Part shown: piece after piece, positions 1 to 9,651 of the stretch
How positions within the stretch are numbered: the stretch's first letter is position 1
Layout of the letters: each line of letters starts with the position of its first letter
Assembly (NCBI GenBank): GCA_946803715.1
Contig: CAMPET010000064.1
Span: 114,978 to 151,868 of the forward strand
DNA: 36,891 nucleotides
DNA from: Beroe ovata
Lineage: Eukaryota > Ctenophora > Nuda > Beroida > Beroidae
Reading direction: 5' to 3'
Program-made: the position numbers and the translations under genes
The notes under the pieces: model-generated
The model's database searches: none
Told to the model about the DNA's origin: nothing
What the model saw: only the letters and a program-made list of their open reading frames with translations

Positions 1-23
1 CACACACACACACACACACACAC
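1..23. repeat. CA dinucleotide microsatellite at the window edge
   Basis: The window opens with a pure CA run, followed by shorter CACACA tracts to about position 45. The next 100 bases up to the first recognisable exon look like intron of the two-pore-channel gene; no other feature is seen there. Confidence 0.95.
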
Positions 24-143
24 CTACTCCCCTACACACACACCTAAACAAAGCAGCACAATGTGCAATTTCTGAGACAAAGGATATAACTTAGCAATTA
101 AGAAGCCATTATTCCGAGACTTTTACACTCCGCGCTGGTGAAG

Positions 144-3100
144 CAGCAGTTCTATTATCACTGTTCGTTGCTATTAACACAGCCTATCCTCAGACATTCT
201 TCGGAAAGACGTACATCTTCACGGACCAGTGTATCGATAGCAGTCACGATGCGACTGTGGAAGCAGAACTGGCTGCGAATGCCGATTACTGTATCGAGAA
301 TCCCTGCTGGGATAGATCCCGGTATCCCTTCTGTTTGTGTCGCGAGGGAGCGGAGTACGAAGGGGGCTGGAAGACTGGGTGTGACAATGACACCATGAAG
401 TTTAGCCAGCACTATCTGAACGAGGAAACGGCAGTGTACAACGGGAGTTTTGCTAATCCACTCATAGCAATGGTCCGGTTGATGGTTCTCATTTCTACAG
501 AAAACTATCCGGATGTCATGCGTGAGTGTTTGGTGTTCAGTCGGTTTTTATTATGTTCATTCTTTGATCAGTTATCATGGGGCGTTGTTGTTGTTCAAGC
601 TGTGTCGCTGTTGTCATTATAATGGCATTTTCTGCGGCCGCGCTCAAATGGGACAGTGGGGCAAGGTGTGGAAGGGTCTTCTCAAATCGCACACTACCCA
701 TACGCGTGTTGCTATGGCTAGTGTCCACCACGGTGTTATGACACGCCGCGCACACGCGCGGCGATTTCGATCCCATCCAGGGATTGTTGATTGCATTGGA
801 CTGTGTACTGTGTCGAAGAGAGTTCCTAAAACTTTTTGCCAATTTCTTATATCAATCGGAAATCAGGGTATTATGATATGTTCTTGTTTCAGTTCCGGCG
901 TATAAAGCGTCAAGATTATCGTTGGGTAAGCCCGAGATTAGTTTTAATCAAATATGAAACTAATCTTTTCTAATGACTTCAACTAAACTCCTAAAGTATA
1001 CTCATCAGTCACTATTCCAGTTTATTTCATCGTGTTCATTTTCATCGGCATGTTCCTGTTACTATCTGTGCTTCTTGCGGTAATTGTGGAGTTTTGGTTG
1101 TCATACCTCAAGAAAACAAATGACACTGAGAAGAGAAAGGAGAGGCTTGGTATAACCAAAGCCTTCATCTGGATTGATAAGGATCGTGAGTGACTTATTA
1201 TTAACTAGTGAATTCATATTGGGATGTTTCATTTCATCTCAGTACTTGATGAAGCACGAGTATAATTGCTCTAATAACTTAATAACCTCACTCCCAATGT
1301 TAGAAAACTACTACATAAAGGAACACTCGTGGAATGAACTGATACTCTTGCTCAAGAAGGACTTCACCAAGCTCCAATCTCACTTCATGTTCCAAATGTT
1401 GGATTGGGAGCAGAAGGGGCAACTGGATGTCTTGGACTTCCTTAATATAACAGAAGCCATGAAACTCCATTACACACTCAAAGATGCAGATACCGCCATT
1501 GAAAACACTGAAATCGGGCAATTTGCCAGGTACCGATACCGACTCCCGATGTTTGTTGAATTAAAGCGAATTATTACTCTAATTCTCCCTTTTTATCCTT
1601 CACCTCATTTTCAGGCGGATTCTGAGCTACTACTTTACGATCAATTTCTGCGGCTTCCTCAAACCTCGGAACATCAGTGTCCGTACCGTTTCCATCGCAT
1701 TTTCCTTCCTCCACACCGCCCTAGCAATATTCCACACATACGACTTGTCACAGACGTACATCATCGTCAGGACGACTATTAACACTGTCATCCTCCTGGT
1801 ACTACTCTCAGAGGTGAATTCATGTGTTCCGTGATATTTGTGTGTGAACGGAGATTTATGCCAATTCCAGGATGAAATTTATAGTTTGTTTTCGGATTCA
1901 TATCATCTTGGAGGCACGGTGACTAATGACTGTTACTTCAGGTCTTGTTAAGAGTCATGGCACACGGGTCAGGATTCTTCCACCCTCTACTGAACAAGTG
2001 GGAAGTCGCCAGTATCACGGGCGCATTCATCTCCATGATCGGTTATTGGATCACGTGAGTCTTAGCTACTTGTTATATATATGAGGAGGAGCTCAATTCG
2101 ATGTAGCGAACATTCTCAACCTCCCGAGATATCATTCTTTCTCTGCAATGTCCCGAATCTCCCTCCAAGTACCATCGCAACACTTCCCTCCCACTTCACT
2201 CTCTCCTCTCGTCTCAGGTGGTTATCCTCGTTGAAATCCACGTCAGGAGGGGTTGACAGCTCGACACCCTCGGCTGATGACTATTTCAGGATCATCTGGG
2301 AGACGGGCATCCTCCTCCGACTCTGTCTTCAGTTTCGTGCGGTGAAGGGTCAACTCGTCTTCATGTACAAAGTAATCACACCATGCATGAGCAGCTGATA
2401 TTTATACTGTATTTGCTTTGTTTATATCGCGTTTAGTTCAGAACTTCGGCTTTTAACCATGTCACATCTCAGGTACTGAACGTCTTGATTGAACTGTTCT
2501 TTTTCATTTTAATCATCTTGTACGTGTTTCTGGGTATCGGCCTCGAACTCTTTGCCATAGCTGACGGTGGTGCAGACAACTACTTCCAGCATTTCAATTG
2601 CAAGCTGGTAAGCATCCTACAATTCCCTGCGGTATGAGAGCTGTTTTCCTGGATCAGAGCCAACTTGACGGGGGTTCGGACTCTCCGATCACTGGAATCA
2701 TCTCTCATACACGCAGGGTATAAACAATTCCACCTCTAACCCCCTCCCTTTCTCTCTTCAGGTCCTACTTGTTTTACTGATGTTAATGCTATTTGTCCTT
2801 GTTATCTGTTACGTATTCCTTATCATCGGTCTCGAATTGTTCGCGCTCTCCACTAACCAAGACCTCTCCTACAATTACTTCCAACAATACAGCTGCGAGT
2901 TGGTAAGCCCCCCTGCACCCCTGCAGTGTTGCTCTCCCTCCCTCTCTCTCTGGGGAGAGTTGCACAGCGCACCCTTGCTCACTACCTTTCTCGCCGCAAC
3001 CGCCGCAACTGCACACCCTAATGTCTGTCGCAACTGCACACCCTCACGTCTGTTGCAACCGCGATATGTTACATGTTGCACTTGTAGACGCGCTGCACAG

Positions 3101-6100
3101 TGCACTGTGACTTGGTAATATTTTCTATATTATAAGAATCGGGAGGTGTGGCTGGCTCTACTTCGGACAACTGCTGGAGGATACGTATCACGCTGCGAAT
3201 GTGTCTTGAAATGTTGCTTATATTACACACACTATCTCTCTGTTATAGTGTGCCTCTCTGTGTATCTCTCTGGGTCGCGGCAGCTGATGTGGGATATAGA
3301 GACACCGGATTCAATCTGTCCACTTTCCGCCATCCCATAATCATGACCCATGTGTGGGGGAAGTGGACAGATTAATTCTTGTAAAGATTCGCTGAGTATG
3401 ATGATGAAGCTTCATTGTATGGAGAAATTTTAAATCTGCTGGTTCTCTTATGACTTGAAGTTCATAAGATATCTATATCGGGGAAACCTTTATATATTCT
3501 GCATGGGGATGCACTTTCATTGGATCCGTAATAGTGTTGTCAACTAGTCAGATTAAGGTAGGTAGATGCTAAGTATATTATTAGGTGTATTAGGTTCATT
3601 ATTTGGTATAAACCTGCTTATCGTGTAGAATCTACCATACCTAGAAGTAGATCTAGATTGTAGATCTAGGCTAGGTATAGAATTTGTGCTTACAGTACGT
3701 ACCTCTCCGCCAACCATGATCTGCGATCATGAAGATGGTTTTTGTTGATCAGTCAAGGTCTTCATCTGTTTTCTAACGTGTATGCGAACTGTTGTCTGCT
3801 ACTCATTGCTAAATACCTAGTTGTCCGTGGCTATCTGCTGCTACACATTGTATTAACATCCTCCCTCTGTGCGATAGCTCACAGCTATAATATAATAGAC
3901 AACGCTACAATGCCACGTCTATTAGTGACGTCATGGACTGTTGCACGGTACTATTCTTCCTATACATATCATTCTGCCTATAGTTCATATGTTCATGGTC
4001 AGCTATGATGCTATAATGTCTCAACATCGACAATTACCTACTATCTGGGCATTGGGTGGGACTACAGATATGTTAATGGATCAGGGGATTTATCACATAG
4101 TACACAAGATTTGCTAGCATTCATTATCCAAAACTTTGATAAATTACACTTTCAATCAATAACATACCTACCTCTTTGCAAGCTTTCTCATTCATCATCT
4201 TTTGAAATTTCCACAGGCTGATTTCCGCTAATAATTATTTGAACTAATTAAGATATTTCGGGAATAGGTTAAACATCCATTCTATTCATAGTCTGCCTGG
4301 GGTGCATGGACTTTCACCATATATAGTGAAAAATTTGACTGAATGTTAAAATAATAACTTTGAGGAAGCTGACTAAATGGCTGTGGCGTGTATCAATAAT
4401 AATTGCTAAATGAAATCTTTCATTACGGGTGTTATGACATTATTCCTGTTCCTCAATAATAATTACACTCCCCCACCAGCTGTTTCACAGTCGCACAATT
4501 TCAGGGATTTATAGACCCGACATGTGGGTTCATCACACTACTTCAACTCATCACGACGAGTAACTGGCACTCAGTCATGAACTCCGTGGCCATGGCCAGT
4601 GGTGATTGGGCCTATGTCTACTTCATCCTCTTCTACATTGCCATCGATCTCATACTACTTGATTTGATGATAGCCATTGCCATCGAGATGTATAATGCTG
4701 TCCGATCACAGTTTGAGGATGCCTTCGGAGATCAGCCGGGCATCTGTTTTGAGGTTTGTAGAGCAGTCTATCAGTCAATAATCAGCATAAAGCAAATAAA
4801 AACAGTCAGCATGATACAGATAAACAATCACCATTATCCACGATAAATAATAGTGGATACTAGTGATTGTAGTATTATCATTGTCATCATTTTCTCACGG
4901 TACCACCCCAGGTATACGAAGGTACGATCCCTGAGCCCAGTTGCAGCACGGTATCCAAACCGGAGCGGCGCCGGTCTCGGCTCGGCTCCATATTCAATAC
5001 TAACGGCACGGTCCAGCCGGAACCGTACCGGAAACTCCTCCTCGAGGTGACACGGAGTAAGAAGGGCTCGTGGCGACAGAGTATCATCACCAGTGAGATA
5101 TTCCTCATTGATTCTAACGAAATTGACGACATTCAGAAGTCCTTGGACAAGGATTATCCGGGCGCAAAATCAAAGGATTCGGGCGGTCATGGCATAGACG
5201 AGAAAGTCGGGATCGAGGTTAAATTGCTCTACTCTGAGAAAAATAATGAACGCATGAAACTGAATAAACCAGACTGCAAGCTTTACTTAAAATCAGATTT
5301 TCATGACTTCAACGACGTTCCTCAAGGGAAAATCTTGATGGAGCTAAATGACAATCAGTCAAGTTTGCAATTCAAGCTCATATTCAAGAGTGAGAGTAAA
5401 CCAGTACGGGGTATATTTAGACATAGCGATGATGTGAAATGTGAAGACTATTACGAGCTGGATGAGAGTGAATTCTCGTACCACCCTCATACGAACGATT
5501 ATCACGTGTACAAGCACTGGCGGATGAAGCGAATTCAGAAGCAAAACCTCATCCACGGACAGGTTTCATTCCTAATTCTGACACAGGATAAACCTAATGG
5601 CGCCATGGTGGCGGAAATCGACGGAATCCAGGTAATTGTATTTCGGTTTTATGGCGTCTTGCAAAATAATTGTCGGGATGGAATAAGGGGAACAACATTC
5701 TCTGTGAACATGGAATTCTTCGACTTCTATGTTTCGGCAATTCCGTCATCCGCGGTACTAACGATCTCTCACCCGCAACCCGCAGCAAGAAAAACAGCGG
5801 TGGATGATGCGGAAGGAGGAAACACAGCAAAACGCCGAGACATTTGGCAAGATATCCCCACTGTTGCAATGGTTCGCACATCGGGTCACAACCCACGTGA
5901 TGAGAGATGAGGATAGCGATGAGGAAGAGGATAGCACGATGGAGGAGGGAGCAATCGTCAAAAAACAGGTGGGGATAATGTGAGACACAGGTGGGGATGA
6001 GTGTGAGACACAGGTGGGAATGAGTGTGAGAAACAGGTGGGAATAAGTGTGAGACACAGGTGGGAATAATGTGAAGAGATCCAGAGTCGACTTGGTGAAT

Positions 6101-8133
6101 TGCCAGTGATGTAAGATGGTTGGTTCTCAGACTAGAAATCGGGTGGCTGACGGCTGTCTGGTTTTTGTACCATTTAGAGGTACACTTAATCCTCCCCCCG
6201 CCACAGTTAACCCTGATATGTCATTTTGATGATTGCTAGCATCTGACACTTGTGCAGGAGTTTAGAAGGAAGATTTACATCCCCAATGAGTACAAGACGG
6301 AGACCAAGTATGTGAATGAGGCGCACAAGGAGTGGCTCAACATGTATCAGAAGGATGTAAGTAGAGAATCAACTCAACCCAAATTATCCTGTCTTCAGTG
6401 AGGTTGTCTCACTGAACTCTCCCTCACTCCCCCTTCCCTCCCAGATACCAGAAACTCTAGGGGATAGCCCGGCAGCTGTACTCGACCAAGTGAAGAACTT
6501 CATGGTTAACCAGTCGAACACGAGTGGCGGACTGCTCGCCCCACCTGGCGGAGCTAACACCTTCTTCCCGCCCGCCCAGGATGTTTCCTCCTCTGATGAC
6601 GATGACAGTGATGACAGTATTGATGACGATTCCAAACCAGGGCTCCAGATAGGAGGCGGTGCTAACAAGTTGAAAGGACTTTTTGAAGCAATTTCGAGCG
6701 GCACTCCCGAACGGAAACACAGTACGAATTCTCGCCGATCGTCAGGGAGTTCATTCCGATCACAGATCTCAAACAAGTCGTGTCGGTCACAGCCGACTCC
6801 CAGTACGGGGAAACAGCCGACTCTCATCATCCCCCAAGTGATAAGCACCGACCACGACGCGGAAGTGAGCAGGAACTCCCCGGCACCAGGTACTTACTAC
6901 TCGTAAGTAGCTGCACTTCGTCATTCCTGCTAACATAGAACCAGATAGTCCACAAAAGTGGAGCATTACTCAACGTGTTCAATTCAAAGTACACGCACTA
7001 TGGTCTTTTGTGCATCGTAGTAGATTATAGAAGTGGATAGAAAGCGTCAAACGTGATCGAAGCAATTGAAATCATAGATCGTGAAACATTTCCTTGTGTT
7101 TGTGTTTATATCTCTCTCTCCCTTGACACACACACTGTCTGTTCCCTAGAAGAGGATACAGAGAGGGGGGCTATAAGCCCTGAAGTTGAAATCTAACCTC
7201 TTCTAACAAGTAAAGTGTATTTGTGTGTGAATCTTGTGTTCGAGGGGAAACTTTGTGCTTGATTCTCACCACAACCCAATATTACTCATGGTATGACATA
7301 CTTGAGCTGGTTACAATGGTCACAATTTACATGATCAGTGTTTCGAGACCACCTAGGCACGGGTTTGAATCCTGGTTGCTGTAGCTCGAACTATAGACCG
7401 AATTTCCGAGCAGAATTCTTGTATACCATTACCAGCCAAACAAACTCCGGGACACCTTCAAATTTTAATTACTTGTACCACGCCCAATCCTATATTTTAA
7501 TGCCACGTGGTAATATATGGTATAGCACATAGTTGTTCCTCTTCTTTAGCCGATTACATCTCTGTGTTTTTGTGTGCCCCATCATATTGTGTCAACAATA
7601 GCCGACCTTGTCGTTTGAGGCATTATTTGACAGTGCTATCGAGTATCGGCTTAGTGATTGGTTTGGAAATGTTACTGTTATTACCGTGTCTATATCAGTA
7701 TATCACTGGATTGTGTGAAGCATATTGCAGCCAATCTTTGCCCGCAAAGTGATGCACAGCGTGTATCGATCACTCATTACCCGCAACGAACTTCCTTTCT
7801 TCCGACTGTGTGAAGTCTTGACAACAGCAGCTATTATAGCAGTTATAAGAAGCATTTCGTCAATACACGGTGTCATTATCACAAAAACTTGACACCACAT
7901 ATTATCAATCTTAAGAAGCGTTGACACCACCTCTCCTCCCAGATAAGCTATCAGTCATATTGTCTAGCTCTGCTCCGGTATCGCCCGCCAACAGCATCCA
8001 CAGGCCTTCCCCTCCCCAATCTCCCCAACCCAATTCTGCACAACAAAATATGGAAAAGACATGCTCTGACTCAAGTGAAGGTGGAGATAAGTGTTCTGAA
8101 CTTCCGAAAAGTGGAGCAGTCACAAATGTTTGA
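144..8133 (+). CDS. Two-pore cation channel (TPC) homologue, 5' end outside the window
   Basis: TPCs are endolysosomal or vacuolar cation channels with two six-helix repeats. Exons read by eye: 144(or 147/150)-521, 893-925, 1021-1185, 1304-1529, 1615-1813, 1942-2054, 2218-2371, then 2473-2607 or 2762-2902, 4505-4753, 4912-5631, 5786-5968, 6258-6356, 6445-6889, 7943-8133; all phases agree. Exon 1 holds the end of domain I S5, a long Cys-rich turret and filter I (TENYPDVM, then LPAYKASR as in animal and plant TPCs). Then come S6, an I-II linker with a degenerate EF-hand loop (D at position 1, G at 6, D at 12), domain II S1-S4 (LLRLCLQFR), S5, filter II (TTSNW) and S6 (4505-4753). The cytosolic tail is about 545 residues, far longer than in vertebrate TPC1, with a folded-looking part (4912-5631) and a Ser/Asp-rich part (6445-6889). 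The N-terminal channel domain lies upstream. Class assignment is firm; paralogue (TPC1/2/3) is not. Confidence 0.85.
2473..2607 (+). other. TPC alternative exon 8a (domain II S5, version A)
   Basis: A 135-base, 45-codon exon bounded by a CAG acceptor and a GTAAGC donor, phase 0 at both ends. It encodes a hydrophobic helix ending in LGIGLELFA and a short loop ending NYFQHFNCKL. By position (between S4 and filter II) it is the S5 helix of domain II. It is a paralogous copy of the next exon at 2762-2902. Confidence 0.8.
2625..2718 (+). promoter_or_regulatory. Stem-loop in the intron between the duplicated S5 exons
   Basis: Bases 2625-2640 (CCCTGCGGTATGAGAG) pair with 2702-2718 through 16 base pairs with a single bulged A. 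The loop of about 60 bases may hold weaker inner pairing (GATCAGAG against CTCTCCGATC). The stem occupies much of the 154-base intron that separates the alternative exons. Long intronic pairings are known to take part in mutually exclusive splicing in other genes; that role here is inference. Confidence 0.5.
2762..2902 (+). other. TPC alternative exon 8b (domain II S5, version B)
   Basis: A 141-base, 47-codon exon with a TTCAG acceptor and a GTAAGC donor, phase 0 at both ends. It encodes a helix with YVFLIIGLELFA and a loop ending YNYFQQYSCEL, clearly homologous to exon 8a but with many changes in the helix and two extra loop residues. Either copy keeps the frame into the exon at 4505. Including both would place two S5 helices in series and break the channel topology, so mutually exclusive use is likely. 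Confidence 0.8.
2903..4504 (+). other. Long TPC intron with no exon seen
   Basis: This 1.6-kb intron is much longer than the others in the gene (about 90-370 bases, apart from the last intron of about 1 kb). I looked for a third S5-like copy and found none. It contains a small palindromic patch at about 3637-3678 (ATACCTAG and CTAGGTAT flanking two AGATCTAG-type motifs). Short open frames here have no domain or splice support. Confidence 0.5.
5969..6075 (+). repeat. Intronic minisatellite that repeats splice-site sequence
   Basis: Beginning exactly at the donor of the exon 5786-5968, a 22-23-base unit of the form GTGGGRATRAGTGTGAGACA-CAG is repeated four times plus a partial copy. Each unit starts with GT and ends in CAG, so each junction reads CAG/GTGGG and resembles the true exon/intron boundary. 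Confidence 0.8.
6890..7942 (+). other. Last TPC intron with a possible tRNA-derived SINE remnant
   Basis: Apart from intron sequence, one patch stands out: GGTTTGAATCC at 7362-7372 resembles a Pol III B box, with an A-box-like TGAGCTGGTTACAATGG about 55 bases upstream (near 7303). This could be a tRNA-derived SINE fragment, but no poly-A tail or target duplication was recognised. If the donor at 6890 is not used, translation runs into TAA at 6904-6906 and gives a shorter tail ending GTYYS. Confidence 0.25.
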
Positions 8134-8853
8134 TATTTGTTGTCCGTGAACAGCAGTTTTAGCTATTATTACATAATATATCCTGGGTTTTATATTAGCA
8201 TCGAGCATAATATTACACAAAACACGCCAGACCGCATACCGCATAGATACTTAGATTAACCATGTGCTCGAATGAGCAATTAAATTAAATTGAATATACT
8301 TATGAAAGAGAAATATTAGTTTCAATATATAATTCAGTATTTTGAAGTTTTTGGTGTTTGAATTATGTTTATTTGGTTTTTAAAATATTTAAAATTAATT
8401 AAGTGTAATTGCAAAGTTCTGAGAGAAAATATCGATGGTCCGAGGTTTTCGAAACGTTGAAAATGATTTAGAATTTTATTCATTATTATTCCTTTATTGG
8501 TTGATCATTTTAGAACTGAAAGTGCATAGGAATTTCGTTTCAGTGTTACTTTCAAGATTCACATTTCAGTACGATTTCAAAAACAATGGCATTCATGATT
8601 ATGGACAGCTTTTCAGTTTTACCATTAGTTATAGTTGTAGTTTGAGGTGTGTATTCTGCAGGTTACCAAGAAAAGGGTGGATGATGATCAACTATTTTAG
8701 GGGATCGCTCCTGACCGTTTATCCTGATGTTGCATTGAAATGATATTGATATAATTAGTGCAGCGTTATTTCAATTTCAAATGACAATGACATTTGCTTC
8801 GAACCACCACTCTACTTAAGTATTCTTTTAAACAAATCTGAACCGTTTACATT
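8134..8853 (+). other. TPC 3' UTR and AT-rich downstream DNA
   Basis: After the TPC stop at 8131-8133 the sequence becomes strongly AT-rich. Two overlapping ATTAAA hexamers at 8279-8289 are candidate polyadenylation signals. An open frame at 8435-8743 has no recognisable domain or splice context and I do not call it a gene. Confidence 0.4.
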
Positions 8854-9033
8854 GCATTGTCATGTCAGATGTTACCTGACCTGTTTCTCGCGCGCGCGTC
8901 GCCCGTGCGCGGGAAACAGAAGTCAGATAAAATCTTTGTCAGATTTTATCTGACCTCAGTTTCTCGCGCGCGCCTTCATCGATCAAGCTGGCGCGCTCGC
9001 GCGAGAAACAGGTCAGGTAACATCTGACAATGC
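8854..9033. mobile_element. MITE-like foldback element with GC-rich arms
   Basis: Terminal arms 8864-8894 and 8998-9028 are perfect 31-base inverted complements; outer GCATTGTC sequence extends them, with a 5-base ATGTC insertion on the left. A second nested palindrome (8922-8935 with 8941-8954, 5-base loop) sits in the centre, so the element looks like two foldbacks head to head. The arms carry GTTTCTCGCGCG. No coding sequence is present. A diverged relative lies at 34484-34612, sharing the internal CGCGCGCCTTCATC. Confidence 0.75.
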
Positions 9034-9044
9034 GAAGCGGCTTC

Positions 9045-9160
9045 CAATTGAATTGTAGGATTTCACCCTACCCTTGCTGGCGGGATTTTATCGCGGGGCC
9101 GGGCGGATTGAAAATCGCGCGCACCGACGGTAGGGTAAAATCCTACACGCAATTGAATTG
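9045..9160. repeat. Second foldback repeat
   Basis: The arms TAGGATTTCACCCTACC (ending about 9072) and GGTAGGGTAAAATCCTA (starting 9129) match at 16 of 17 positions, and CAATTGAATTG occurs at both outer ends. The interior is GC-rich. It directly follows the element at 8854-9033, suggesting nested insertion of short non-autonomous elements. Confidence 0.65.
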
Positions 9161-9257
9161 CACTAGCCTGTCTGAGAATGATTTTGCGCCGCGCAATCCA
9201 TTGATTTTATTTGCCTGGCGATGCCAGGCCCAGCTAACGCGAGCCGCGAAGCGCTGC

Positions 9258-9323
9258 GCTGTCTGAGAATAATTTGCGGCGCGCGCGCAATGAAATTCTC
9301 GACAGGGGCTATCATCGACAGCC
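9258..9323 (+). repeat. Dispersed GC-core repeat, copy 1
   Basis: This copy runs from GCTGTCTGAGAATAATTTGC through a CGCGCGCG core to ATTCTCGACAGG and CTATCATCGACAGCC. Two copies occur on the opposite strand near the other end of the window. A degenerate direct copy of its left part (CTGTCTGAGAATGATTTTGC) begins at 9168. It lies downstream of the minus-strand gene ending at 9652. Confidence 0.75.
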
Positions 9324-9651
9324 AATGATTTTATTTACTAAAAACTTTATCTAAGACTATAGGAATCCAAAGCACAAAGCACTATAGGCACCCCCGGAAC
9401 TGGGGTGCGCGATATTCGGCGGTCGCGCGCGACGTATAAGTCTCATGTGCACAGATCGACTAAATCACGCGTAGCGCCGCGCATATCAAATATACTCAAG
9501 ATCTTTTTTGTTACCGAGACTTGTAATTTTAATAAAACTTGGCGAATGACGAATTGTTGGAATAACANTCTAATATTATATATTGTCTGTCTAAATGAAA
9601 GTCCAGAGTTTCATGATCAATTTTGGGCTGTACATGAAATATCACTTTCTA

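Noticed and set aside
138-398. Open frame starting MKQQFYYHCSLL
   Set aside because: It is a shifted frame over the first TPC exon; the real frame contains the TENYPDVM filter.
1174-1303. Continuation of the TPC exon upstream of 1304 as one open frame
   Set aside because: The acceptor at 1303 restores the phase from the donor at 1185; the upstream acceptor near 1240 leads to an early stop.
2903-4504. A third alternative S5 exon
   Set aside because: No acceptor-bounded hydrophobic segment with the GLELFA and NYFQ signature was found in the long intron.
5632-5785. Read-through of the exon 4912-5631 into following sequence
   Set aside because: A good donor at 5632 and an acceptor at 5785 give an exon continuing in frame into Lys/Glu-rich coding sequence, so this stretch is intron.
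8435-8743. 102-residue open frame as a gene
   Set aside because: AT-rich, no domain, no splice context, and located in downstream DNA of the TPC gene.
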